Counted from the first letter of the stretch, positions 1-7,723 are shown. The stretch is 25,942 bases of DNA from JACCZP01 sp050997195 (GCA_050997195.1 JBPCRE010000013.1:1-25942), one strand, 5' to 3'. A program made the numbers and translations. The notes: generated by a model not told the origin, from the letters alone.

Positions 1-647
1 GGAGGCATCTCCGCGTACCAGTCGCCGAGCGCCCGGAAGGCGTGCCAGAAGTCGCGCTTGGCCGACTCCTCGTCGAGCGAGGCGTCGAGGTCGGGCACGT
101 AGAGGGCGGCGCACGAGGGGGTGAGCCGTTGAACCTCACCGGGCAGGCGCTCGACCTCGCGACCGAGCGGCACCTCGAGCGCGTTCAGCTCCGCGAGGGC
201 CTCCGGGCCCATGGCCACGACGATGGCCGGGCTCACGATGGCCAGCTCCTCGAGCACGCGGGCCCGGCACTCCGGCGCGGAGAGGTCGGTGTCGGGCACC
301 GGGCACTTCACCGAGAGGGTCCCGTACACCGCGAGGGGATCGATGCCGAGCCGCTTGAAGGACTTCATGAGCGCGCTGCCGGCGCGCCCGTAGAAGGCCA
401 CGCCCTCCTCGATCTCCGAGGGGCGGGGGGCGTGCTTGAGCAGGAACACATCGGCCTGCGGATGCCCCGAGCCGAGCACCGGCATCAGGTTGCCGCGGGG
501 GCAGTACGGGCACTCCTGGAGCTCGTGGTTGACGCGGTTCAGCTCGCGGATGGCGCGTTCCAGGTACTTCTCGCGGATCTCGTCGTCGGTGGCGGGCATC
601 TGGCCTGGGGGTTTGGACGGCCGCTGCCGCTGTCCTTTCGGGTGCAT
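1..647 (-). CDS. Uracil-DNA glycosylase superfamily protein, C-terminus cut off by window edge
   Basis: The visible 215 codons match the Fe-S uracil-DNA glycosylase superfamily (family 4/5 type), which removes uracil from DNA. Seen: a CPYC pair near residues 46-49, then VKCP and, 12 residues after that Cys, a further Cys (APEC). These four cysteines are placed as in the [4Fe-4S] ligands of the family. A central FYGRAG segment corresponds to the usual FVGRAG substrate loop. The GEAPG motif expected before it reads KHAPRP, so the active-site loop is diverged. The ATG at 647 overlaps the stop of the upstream gene (TGATG) with an AGGG about 9 nt ahead, which favours it. A second in-frame ATG at 599 would remove 16 residues. 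The gene is probably translationally coupled to its upstream neighbour. The superfamily is fairly clear; the exact glycosylase activity is not. Confidence 0.72.
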   Translation of the reverse strand, partial: MHPKGQRQRPSKPPGQMPATDDEIREKYLERAIRELNRVNHELQECPYCPRGNLMPVLGSGHPQADVFLLKHAPRPSEIEEGVAFYGRAGSALMKSFKRLGIDPLAVYGTLSVKCPVPDTDLSAPECRARVLEELAIVSPAIVVAMGPEALAELNALEVPLGREVERLPGEVQRLTPSCAALYVPDLDASLDEESAKRDFWHAFRALGDWYAEMP

Positions 648-2533
648 CAAGAGTTGCCCTCCCGGTGGGCGACCCCGGCTCGGCCGGCGCCACTCGGCCA
701 CGCCTTGGTCTGCAGGAACTTCAGCGCCTGCACGTAGAGCAGGGACTGGCGCCGGCGAACGATGTCGGCGTCGCGCAAGGAGGCGAGGAACTCCTCCGGA
801 CCGTCGAAGTCGCGCATCACGATCCGCACCGACCCGAGGCCCTGGGCCACGTGGGAGTCCGACCCCGCTCCCGCGGCGATGCGGTACTTGGCCGCGAAGC
901 GGGCCGCCTCGTCGTTGAACGCGGAGAAGGCCACACGGGGGTTGAACACCTCGATGGCGTCGATCTCCTCGACCACCCCGAGCAGATGCTCGTAGTCGGG
1001 CACGGTGTGCATGCGGTCGAAGGGATGGGGCACGTAGGCCAGCCCGCCCTGGCGGTGGATCTCCGCGATGGTCTCTTCCAGGCTCATGCCGCGCGCGATC
1101 TTCTCCTCGATGAAGAGCCCGATCACCTCACCCTGCCGAGCGGTCTTCACCTCCTCGGCCACGATCACCTTGAGAGCGTCGCTCGTCCGCTCGCGCGCCT
1201 CGAGCGCGCCCGAGATCTCGTTGTGGTCGGTCACCGCGATGGCGCCCAACCCCCGAGCCCTCGCGGTGTCGAGCAGGACGTCCACCGGCGTGGCGCAGTC
1301 GGGCGAGTGGTCGGTGTGCATGTGGAGGTCCACCTCGATCGTGGGCCGCGAGGCCAGGCGCCGGCGCACGGCGCCGTCACGCGGGGCGTGCCGGCGGGCG
1401 GCGAGCTCCTCGTAGAGGGCCTCGAACTCGTCGGCCACCCGGCTCCAGGACAGCTCGGGCCGCGCGGCCGCCACCTCCCGCGCGTACCGGCCGCGGAGCT
1501 CCGGGTCCCCGACGAGGCGCGCGAGGTGGGCGGAGAGGGTCTCCACGTCGCCCGGCTCGAAGAGGGGGCCGCGCCGCCCGTGGTCGAGCGCCTCCTCGTA
1601 CTGGGGAAGTCGCGAGGCCACGGGCACCGCGCCCGCGGCCATGAGGCGGAGCGGAAGCTGGGAGGCGGGAGCCGCGCCGCTCGAGGCCATCACGGCCACG
1701 TGGGCGCGCGGAAGGTGCTCCTCCTCGCTTCCGCTCACGAGCCGAACCCGCTCGCGCAGCGCGCGGGGAAGCGTGCCGGCGGAGTCGGCGGGCCCGTTGG
1801 GGTAGAGGACGGTGGCCCGCCACGGGCCCTCCGGAGGAAGTCGTCGAAGGGCGCGGAGAAAGAGGCGGAGCGCCTGGCGCCCCTCGGTGGCCACGTGCAG
1901 CAGCTCGACGGCGTCATCCCGCCCCGCGTGCGGCTCGAGGAGATCGGCGCCGGGGTGGACCACGCGGTAGTCGCCGGGGAAGAAGGACTCCACCAGCGCG
2001 CGGGTGGCCTCGAAGGAGGCCGTGCGCCCGTCGAGGCGACCGAAGAGGAGCTTCACGATGCGGCGGGCCATCTGGGTGGAGAGCGCGCGCTCGGTGGTGG
2101 AGTGGAAGGTGCCCACGTTCAGGGCGCGGGAGTGGCGCAGCGCCGCGGAGGCCGCGCTCGGCGCGAACGGCTCGTGCACGTGGACGAAGTCGAGCTCGGC
2201 CGTCTCGAGGAGCTCCTCGATCGTCTTCGACACGTCGAGGGGAAGGGCCACCGCCCCGCCGCGGTGGCCCCGGGGGGAGACGACCTGGCCGACCCCGAGC
2301 ACTCCGCCGGCGCGCTCCTCACGCCACAGGGCCTCCGGATCCCCGGCCAGCCGGCTCACCGTGGCACGGGAGGCACGCACGAGCGTCCGGGAGGAGCTCG
2401 GGGCCACCACCACGACCCGGTGGCCCCGAGCCCGAAGCTCACCCGAGAGCCGCTCGACGAAGCGGTTGACCTCGTGCGAGAGCTCCCAGGCGTAGGGCGT
2501 GACCTGAGCGATCGAAAAGCGCTCCGGCGCCAC
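647..2533 (-). CDS. PimA-like GT4 glycosyltransferase domain fused to PHP phosphoesterase domain
   Basis: A 628-residue two-domain protein. Residues 1-380 are a GT-B fold resembling the phosphatidylinositol mannosyltransferase PimA: TPYAWELSHEV at the N-terminus, VHVHEPFAPS at 117-126, GTFHST at 141-146. Residues 398-628 are a PHP metallophosphoesterase with all expected metal ligands visible: HMH (404/406), TDHN (D436/H437), AEE (460-461), HPFD (H503), SDSH (D559/H561). In the GT half the E-x7-E donor motif is absent (APASQLPLR at 288-296 where PimA has a Glu at each end). The Arg/Lys phosphate-binding segment is shortened (TEGRQ near 216-220) and the N-terminal GGV loop is missing, so that half may be catalytically dead. 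The gene starts at GTG 4 nt after the ino1 stop. Inference: a phosphatase acting on an inositol-containing substrate, with the GT fold as a binding module. The alternative is an active glycosyltransferase with unusual donor binding. Confidence 0.85.
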   Translation of the reverse strand: MAPERFSIAQVTPYAWELSHEVNRFVERLSGELRARGHRVVVVAPSSSRTLVRASRATVSRLAGDPEALWREERAGGVLGVGQVVSPRGHRGGAVALPLDVSKTIEELLETAELDFVHVHEPFAPSAASAALRHSRALNVGTFHSTTERALSTQMARRIVKLLFGRLDGRTASFEATRALVESFFPGDYRVVHPGADLLEPHAGRDDAVELLHVATEGRQALRLFLRALRRLPPEGPWRATVLYPNGPADSAGTLPRALRERVRLVSGSEEEHLPRAHVAVMASSGAAPASQLPLRLMAAGAVPVASRLPQYEEALDHGRRGPLFEPGDVETLSAHLARLVGDPELRGRYAREVAAARPELSWSRVADEFEALYEELAARRHAPRDGAVRRRLASRPTIEVDLHMHTDHSPDCATPVDVLLDTARARGLGAIAVTDHNEISGALEARERTSDALKVIVAEEVKTARQGEVIGLFIEEKIARGMSLEETIAEIHRQGGLAYVPHPFDRMHTVPDYEHLLGVVEEIDAIEVFNPRVAFSAFNDEAARFAAKYRIAAGAGSDSHVAQGLGSVRIVMRDFDGPEEFLASLRDADIVRRRQSLLYVQALKFLQTKAWPSGAGRAGVAHREGNS

Positions 2534-2537
2534 CGCC

Positions 2538-3710
2538 TCAGGCGTCGGTGGTCGTCCGTACGCGTCCGGCGCCCGGCAGCTTGGGCTCGCCGCCGTAGCG
2601 CTCGATGAAGCGCTCGGTGGCGTCGCGTGCGACGGAGTCGTGGGTCTGGACGGGGGGGGACTTCATGAGGTAGGAGCTCGGGTCCTCGAGCGGGCCGGCC
2701 ACCCCGTGGTTCAGCGCGAGCTTGCACAGGCGCACGGCGTCGATCACGATGCCCGCCGAGTTGGGCGAGTCCCACACCTCGAGCTTCATCTCGGCGGTCA
2801 GCGGCACGTCTCCGAAGGCCTGGCCCTCGAGCCGGATGTGGGCCCACTTGCGGTCCTCGAGCCACGGGATGTAGTCCGAGGGGCCGATGTAGACGTCGTC
2901 CTCCGGCAGGACGTGGCCCATGATCGAGGTCACCGCGCCCGTCTTCGAGATCTTCTTCGACTCGAGGCGCTCGCGCTCGAGCATGTTGTAGAAGTCCATG
3001 TTGCCGCCGACGTTGAGCTGCGAGGTACGAAGGAGCTTCACGCCGCGGTCGCCGAAGAGCTGCACGAGGGCGCGGTGGACGATGGTGGCCCCCACCTGCG
3101 ACTTGATGTCGTCGCCGATGAGCGGGAGGCCGGCCGCGCGGAAGCGCTTGCCCCAGTAGTCCTCCTTGGCGATGAACACCGGGATGCAGTTCACGAAGGC
3201 GCACCCGGCGGCGAGCGCCTGCTCGACGTACCACTTGGTGGCCTGCTCGGAGCCCACCGGGAGGTAGGACACGAGCACGTCGGTCTTGGATTCTTTAAGG
3301 ATCCCGACGATGTCGGCGGTGTCGCCCGGCGCCTTGGTGATCTTCTTGGAGAGGTAGTGGCCGAGCCCGTCGTGGGTCATGCCGCGGTCCACGTTGACCC
3401 CGAGCGGCGGCACGTCGGCGAACTTGATCGTGTTGTTCTGGCCCGAGAAGATGGCCTCGGAGAGGTCCTTGCCCACCTTCTCTCCGTCGATGTCGAAGGC
3501 GGCGGTGAACTCGATGTCGCGGACGTGGTACCCGCCCAGGTCCACGTGCATGAGGCCGGGGACCGTCTCGCCGGCGTCGGCCTCGCGGTAGTGCTCGATG
3601 CCCTGGACGAACGCCGAGGCGCAGTTGCCGGCGCCGACGACCGCCACGCGGACCTTCTCGGCCTGGTAGCGCGACGCGCCGTTGATGGATGGGGTGGGTT
3701 CGGTTGTCAC
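2538..3710 (-). CDS. ino1: myo-inositol-1(3)-phosphate synthase
   Basis: Converts glucose-6-phosphate to inositol-3-phosphate using bound NAD. This is the committed step for phosphatidylinositol and, in many actinobacteria, other inositol metabolites. The protein is 390 residues, close to the length of prokaryotic Ino1. Seen: the N-terminal Rossmann segment VAVVGAGNCASAF (about residues 21-34), FADVPPLGVNVDRG, SYLPVGSEQATKWY, FVNCIPVFIA, GDDIKSQVGATIVHR and LNVGGNMDFYNM, all typical of the family. The GTG start at 3710 is set by a perfect AGGAGG 10 nt upstream (3721-3726), the strongest ribosome binding site on this strand. It is followed 4 nt later by the GT-PHP fusion gene, so the two are very likely cotranscribed. 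It lies 99 nt downstream of the CDP-alcohol phosphatidyltransferase gene. Confidence 0.95.
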   Translation of the reverse strand: MTTEPTPSINGASRYQAEKVRVAVVGAGNCASAFVQGIEHYREADAGETVPGLMHVDLGGYHVRDIEFTAAFDIDGEKVGKDLSEAIFSGQNNTIKFADVPPLGVNVDRGMTHDGLGHYLSKKITKAPGDTADIVGILKESKTDVLVSYLPVGSEQATKWYVEQALAAGCAFVNCIPVFIAKEDYWGKRFRAAGLPLIGDDIKSQVGATIVHRALVQLFGDRGVKLLRTSQLNVGGNMDFYNMLERERLESKKISKTGAVTSIMGHVLPEDDVYIGPSDYIPWLEDRKWAHIRLEGQAFGDVPLTAEMKLEVWDSPNSAGIVIDAVRLCKLALNHGVAGPLEDPSSYLMKSPPVQTHDSVARDATERFIERYGGEPKLPGAGRVRTTTDA

Positions 3711-3779
3711 TCGGGTGCGACCTCCTGCGAAGGAAAGGGAACGTGGGGGGCTCCCGCGTCCCCCGCGGAGCCCGTCGAT

Positions 3780-3785
3780 CTAGTA
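3780..3785 (-). promoter_or_regulatory. Possible -10 element for ino1
   Basis: In the 99-nt gap upstream of ino1 the minus strand reads TAAGTACTAGATC, an AT-rich island in otherwise GC-rich DNA, with TACTAG placed about 70 nt before the start codon. No convincing -35 is seen at the usual distance. This is a weak call that rests on composition and position. Confidence 0.28.
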
Positions 3786-3809
3786 CTTACTGCCCGCCGG
3801 GGGGTCCGG

Positions 3810-4481
3810 TTACGCGGCGCCGACTCGACGGAGCTCGCGCCGGACGTGGAAGATTCGTTGCAGGACGGTGACCGTGGAGAGCGCCGCGAGCAGGTACACC
3901 GCCGGCTCGAGCAGGCCGAAGGGGAGTATCCCCGCTCCCTCGGCGAAGAGCACGCCCGCGGAGAGGATGACCACGCGCACCGGCCGGGTGGCCAGGCCGA
4001 CCTTGCACTCGATGCCGAGGGCCTCCGCCCGGGCGCGGGTGTAGGAGACCATGATCGAGGAGATCACGGCCACCACCACGGCGCCGCTCGCCACGTCGTC
4101 GCCCACCGCCGAGAAGTAGGCGGCCACCGTGGTGAGCACGATGCCCTCCTCAATGCGGTCGATGGTGGAATCGAGGAAGGCCCCGAAGGGCGTGCCCTTG
4201 CCGGACATGCGCGAGTAGCGCCCGTCGAGGGTGTCCATCACCGAGCCGAGGACGAACGCGATCCCGGCGAGTACGAAGAGGCGTTGGGTCACCAGAGCGG
4301 CGGCCACCACGCACAAGAAGAGCCCGGTGAGCGAGATGCCGTTGGGGGTCAGTCGCGACTCGATGAGCCGATCGCGAGCGCTCAGGCGCGCGGCTCCGGG
4401 GCGAGGCGCTCGCCCGCGTGCGGGAGCCGCCCGAGCGCGCCGCGGGGGCCTGCTCGGGGCGGCGGGGCCCGGCGTGCTCAC
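3810..4481 (-). CDS. CDP-alcohol phosphatidyltransferase, likely phosphatidylinositol phosphate synthase
   Basis: A 223-residue integral membrane enzyme that joins CDP-diacylglycerol to an alcohol head group. The family signature D-x2-DG-x2-AR-x8-G-x3-D-x3-D is seen as DTLDGRYSR followed by GAFLDSTID, with Ser replacing the usual Ala before Arg. About six hydrophobic helices follow (for example GLFLCVVAAALV, VVVAVISSIMV, VVILSAGVLF). The GTG start at 4481 overlaps the TGA of the PAP2 gene (GTGA), implying translational coupling. The first 35 residues are Pro/Ala/Arg-rich and probably a disordered cytoplasmic tail. Family knowledge: the actinobacterial members include phosphatidylinositol phosphate synthase (inositol-3-P acceptor) and phosphatidylglycerophosphate synthase. 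The adjacent ino1 makes the inositol-phosphate acceptor more likely, but this is inference from context. Confidence 0.85.
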   Translation of the reverse strand: MSTPGPAAPSRPPRRARAAPARGRAPRPGAARLSARDRLIESRLTPNGISLTGLFLCVVAAALVTQRLFVLAGIAFVLGSVMDTLDGRYSRMSGKGTPFGAFLDSTIDRIEEGIVLTTVAAYFSAVGDDVASGAVVVAVISSIMVSYTRARAEALGIECKVGLATRPVRVVILSAGVLFAEGAGILPFGLLEPAVYLLAALSTVTVLQRIFHVRRELRRVGAA

Positions 4482-5245
4482 GCCGTGGCCTCCACGGTCA
4501 CGGCCTCTCGCGCAGAGGCGGCGCTCTGCGCGGTCAGCGCCACCCAGGCCGAGAAGGCCGCGACCAGGGCGCCGAGCGCAGCGTCGAGCCAGAAGTGGTT
4601 GGCGGTGACCACCACGACGAAGGTCACGAGCACCGGATAGGCGGCCCAGGCCGCCTTGAGCGCCCTGCTGCTCACGAGCCGGGAAGCCGGGATGCCGACC
4701 ATGAGCGCAAAGGCCACGTGCATGCTCGGCACGGCCGCGTAGGGGTTGTAGAGCAGCTCCGCCCCCTTCGACGCGGCCGAGCCCACGAGCTCCACGACCG
4801 AGTCGGTGAAGCCCCACTCGGGCATCATCCGCGGCGGTGCGGTGGGGAAGAGCAGATAGCCCGCGAGCGCGATGCCCATCGACACCATGAAGGCGTCACG
4901 GACCACGTTGAACGAGTCGTTTCGCTGCAGGTAGAGCCACACCATGAAGCCGCTGGTGATCACGAAGTGCGAGTGCACGTACATCCAGCTCGCGGCGTCG
5001 GCGATGAGCGGCGAGGTGGCCACCGTCCAGGCCTGGAGCCCGGGCTCGAAGAAGAGGCCCATGCTCCGCTCGATGTCCACCAGCAGGCGCGCGTTCTCGA
5101 AGGCGGGGCCCGCGCCTCCCTCGAACACGAGCCCGCGCACGAAGCGGTACGCGACGTAGGCGAGGGCGAAGAGGCCGAGCTGGCGCAGCGCGTCGATGCG
5201 GCCACGTGGGAGCCAGCGCCCCGTCCAGTGCCACGCTCGCGCCAC
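4478..5245 (-). CDS. PAP2 family membrane phosphatase / AUR1-like phosphotransferase
   Basis: A 255-residue polytopic membrane protein of the PAP2 superfamily, closest in motif style to the AUR1-like branch that includes inositol phosphorylceramide synthases. Seen: FPTAPPRMMP (first motif), NPYAAVPSMHVAF (second motif, catalytic His) and ANHFWLDAALG (third motif, His and Asp). Hydrophobic helices surround these (for example FMVSMGIALAGYLLF, YPVLVTFVVVVTA). The start is taken as GTG 5245, 35 nt after the preceding gene, because the text upstream of it does not look like protein; the ribosome binding site is weak. It overlaps the CDP-alcohol phosphatidyltransferase gene by 4 nt. Inference: it could dephosphorylate phosphatidylinositol phosphate to phosphatidylinositol, or transfer a phosphoinositol head group. 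Undecaprenyl-pyrophosphatase-like activity is the main alternative. Confidence 0.8.
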   Translation of the reverse strand: MARAWHWTGRWLPRGRIDALRQLGLFALAYVAYRFVRGLVFEGGAGPAFENARLLVDIERSMGLFFEPGLQAWTVATSPLIADAASWMYVHSHFVITSGFMVWLYLQRNDSFNVVRDAFMVSMGIALAGYLLFPTAPPRMMPEWGFTDSVVELVGSAASKGAELLYNPYAAVPSMHVAFALMVGIPASRLVSSRALKAAWAAYPVLVTFVVVVTANHFWLDAALGALVAAFSAWVALTAQSAASAREAVTVEATA

Positions 5246-5280
5246 GGCGGGGGAGGGTAGGCGATGACTTTGACGCCCCA

Positions 5281-6789
5281 CTAAAGGGGCGCGCACCGGC
5301 GACCGCGAACGAGCGTCCTTCCCAGCGCGAAGTCGGCACGGAGCTCCCGGCGGCCGGGAGTGGTGGTCGAGATCCTCGTCCAGTCGCCGGCCCGCTCCAC
5401 GCACCCGCCCCGCATAGCCGCGTAGGGCGACCATCGAACCCGCACGAGCGCCGATCCCGGACGACGCACGTCGAGGAGCACGCGGCCTGGCTCGAGGCGC
5501 ACGGCACGCACCTCGGCGCCCCGCTCGCCGGTCGCGAGCGGGTGCGCTCCCCGAACCTCGTAGAGCCGCCACGGGCCCGCTCGCACGGGTGCCGAGAGGA
5601 AGGCGGGCTTCTTCGTCACGATGGCCGCCTCGGCGCGCGCCGAGTAGTCGAGCGGCGCGTCGGCAAGGGCCACGACGCCCACGGCGTTGTCCGCGAGCCA
5701 GCGCCGGTAGCTCTCGGCGTCGAGCCCGGGCTCGTAGAACAGGCGATTGTGCGCGATGTCGATGGTGCGCAGCCAGCCGCGGGCGAGGGGGAAGCGAAGG
5801 GCCACCTCGGCGGCCTCCCAGTGCTCGCGGGTGAAGGGAATCTCGACGCGCTCGGCACCTCGGCCGCGCCGCTCCAGCGCCCTGTTCAGCGGCGCGTAGA
5901 ACGCCGCCTCGATCGAGGGGTTGGCCCGGGTCTTCGACACGTCCCGCCAGGCCGGCGTGAACTGCCACACCACGAGCGTCGCAACGAGCAGCGCCCACGC
6001 GCCGGCCCGCGTGCGCCCCGGTCCCGTCAGGGAGGCCAGGCACAGGGCTAGCCCGGGGCCGAGCACCTGGCCGAGGCGTACCGCGTTGCCTCCCATGGGC
6101 GTGGGAACGAGAAACGACGCCACGGACGCGACCGCGTAGAGCGCGACTCCCACCCGGAGCACGCGCTGCTCACGAGGAATGAGGATGAAGAGCGCCGCCG
6201 CGAAGAGCGGGACCGGGACCAGCGAGGAGAGGACGAAGGGCTGGTTGCCCCCCTCGGGGAAGGCGAGGGTCAGCAGCCCGGGGGGCGCGAGGGCGGCGAG
6301 GGCCACGAGCGCGGCGTCCCGACGGCGCAAGCTCGCGGCGACGGCGACGCATCCCAGCGCCAGGAAGAGCCCGGCCACCGGACTGGCCAGAGAGCAGGCC
6401 ACGGCCAGGAGGCCGGCGGCCACCGCGCGACCGCGCTGGAGGGCGAGTGCCGAGGCCAGGCCCACCGCGATCCCCAGCGAGAACGTGAGCCGCCCCGCGA
6501 ACAGGGTGGCGGCGGTGCCCGCCGCGAAGAGCATCGTCCCCGCCCACGCCCGGGGCCCGAAGTGCCTCCGGGCCAGCGGCTCGAAGAGGGCTGCGCTCGC
6601 CACCGCGCCCACCGCCCCGGCCAGCCATGGCCCAAGCGCCCAGGCGAGCGGGGGGAAGAGCACGCTGTAGGCCGGTGTGTGATGGCCGCCGTACCAGGCG
6701 TTGTTCCACACCGTAAGACCCTCACGGCCGAAGAGCTCGGCCCGGAAGACGTGCGCGGCGAGGTCCCCGGTGCGCGGGGAGAGGAACAC
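5281..6789 (-). CDS. Polytopic membrane protein, GT-C glycosyltransferase-like (start uncertain)
   Basis: At least 502 residues. The first two thirds consist of about ten hydrophobic helices; the last third (about residues 295-502) is soluble and probably extracytoplasmic. The first loop contains GDLAAHVFRAELF and WNNAWYGGHHTPAYS, an acidic-then-aromatic loop typical of GT-C glycosyltransferases that use lipid-linked sugars. I do not recognise the exact subfamily. The start is a problem. GTG 6789 truncates a good first helix, because the same frame stays open upstream and encodes ALLAAGLAALYVF. A strong AGGAGA lies at 6859-6864 overlapping the stop of the upstream hydrolase gene, but no ATG, GTG or TTG follows it in frame. 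A CTG at 6819 or a local sequence error is possible. Its position above the PAP2 and CDP-alcohol genes suggests envelope glycolipid work. Confidence 0.68.
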   Translation of the reverse strand: MFLSPRTGDLAAHVFRAELFGREGLTVWNNAWYGGHHTPAYSVLFPPLAWALGPWLAGAVGAVASAALFEPLARRHFGPRAWAGTMLFAAGTAATLFAGRLTFSLGIAVGLASALALQRGRAVAAGLLAVACSLASPVAGLFLALGCVAVAASLRRRDAALVALAALAPPGLLTLAFPEGGNQPFVLSSLVPVPLFAAALFILIPREQRVLRVGVALYAVASVASFLVPTPMGGNAVRLGQVLGPGLALCLASLTGPGRTRAGAWALLVATLVVWQFTPAWRDVSKTRANPSIEAAFYAPLNRALERRGRGAERVEIPFTREHWEAAEVALRFPLARGWLRTIDIAHNRLFYEPGLDAESYRRWLADNAVGVVALADAPLDYSARAEAAIVTKKPAFLSAPVRAGPWRLYEVRGAHPLATGERGAEVRAVRLEPGRVLLDVRRPGSALVRVRWSPYAAMRGGCVERAGDWTRISTTTPGRRELRADFALGRTLVRGRRCAPL

Positions 6790-6862
6790 GTAGAGCGCGG
6801 CCAGCCCCGCGGCGAGCAGTGCGGGTGCGGCGCGCGCGCCCCGGCGCGATGCGAAGAGTCTC

Positions 6863-7723
6863 CTAACGGGTCGCCGCCGACCGGGAACCCCCGCCCGACA
6901 GGAACCCGGCCACGGTGTCGAGCACCTCGGGCCGGTCGATCCACGGCCAGTGGGAGGCGCCGGCCACCAGGTCGAGTCGCGCCGGGCCGCCGAGCGCGCG
7001 CGCGTAGGCGTCGGCGAAGGCCGTGTCGATGTAGGGGTCTTCCTCGCCCCAGAGCACCAGCGCCGGACAGCGCACGTCCCCGAGCCGTCGCCCGGCCTCG
7101 GCCAGCACCTCGGAGGGCGCCGAGCGGTAGAGGCGAAGGATCGCTCGCTGGGTGCCCTGGTCGAAGGCCTCCCACACGTAGGCTAGGAACTCCTCGGGCA
7201 TCGGGCCGGGCCGGGTGGTGGCCTCCCGGGTCAGGGCGCTGAGGACCCGTCGCGTGGTGGCGCCCATGGCGAGCTCGCCGAGGCCGCGCCGGCGCCAGAT
7301 CCGGGCCAGGCGGTGCCAGCTGTACCCGGGCAGGAGCGGCACGCAGTTCATCACCACCAGGCGCTCGACTCGCTCGGGCATCTCCTGGGCCAGCGCGAGC
7401 CCGACGCCGCCCCAGTCGTGCACCACCAGGGAGAAGCGCTCGAGCCCCAGGTGGTCGACGAAGGCCGCGAGGAAGCGTTCGTAGCCGGGGATCGAATAGT
7501 CGAACTCGGCGGGCTTGCCCGACGCCCCGAAGCCGGGCAGATCCGGTGCGACGCCCCCCGTGCGCTCGAGGAACGGCACCCAGTCGGCGGAGTGGGTGGG
7601 CACGCCGTGGAGGTAGAGCACGGGCGCACGCCCGGCCTCCGGCGACGCCTCGCGCCAGTGCACGGGCACGCCGGCCACGTATCCGGAGCGCTCCGTGATC
7701 GGTGTCGTCGGGTCGCTCTTCAC
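6863..7723 (-). CDS. Alpha/beta hydrolase with Asp nucleophile (haloalkane dehalogenase / epoxide hydrolase-like)
   Basis: A 286-residue cytoplasmic alpha/beta hydrolase. Seen: oxyanion segment LYLHGVPTHSADW, nucleophile elbow VVHDWGG with Asp instead of Ser, the acid in WGEEDPYID, and the general base in GASHWPWIDRPE. HDWGG is shared by haloalkane dehalogenases and epoxide hydrolases. The HGNPT Asn that helps bind halide in many dehalogenases is Val here, which argues against a classical dehalogenase. The start is GTG 7723 (MKSDPTTPITERSG); a longer frame upstream runs antisense to the endonuclease III gene and is rejected. It is divergent from that gene with a 51-nt gap and precedes the membrane gene, whose likely ribosome binding site overlaps its stop. 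Its substrate is not predictable from sequence. Confidence 0.85.
   Translation of the reverse strand: MKSDPTTPITERSGYVAGVPVHWREASPEAGRAPVLYLHGVPTHSADWVPFLERTGGVAPDLPGFGASGKPAEFDYSIPGYERFLAAFVDHLGLERFSLVVHDWGGVGLALAQEMPERVERLVVMNCVPLLPGYSWHRLARIWRRRGLGELAMGATTRRVLSALTREATTRPGPMPEEFLAYVWEAFDQGTQRAILRLYRSAPSEVLAEAGRRLGDVRCPALVLWGEEDPYIDTAFADAYARALGGPARLDLVAGASHWPWIDRPEVLDTVAGFLSGGGSRSAATR

Noticed and set aside
2640..4640. Plus-strand frame of 666 codons opposite ino1 and the CDP-alcohol gene
   Set aside because: Low-complexity His/Asp/Gly/Glu-rich translation, no motif, and complete overlap with well-supported minus-strand genes.
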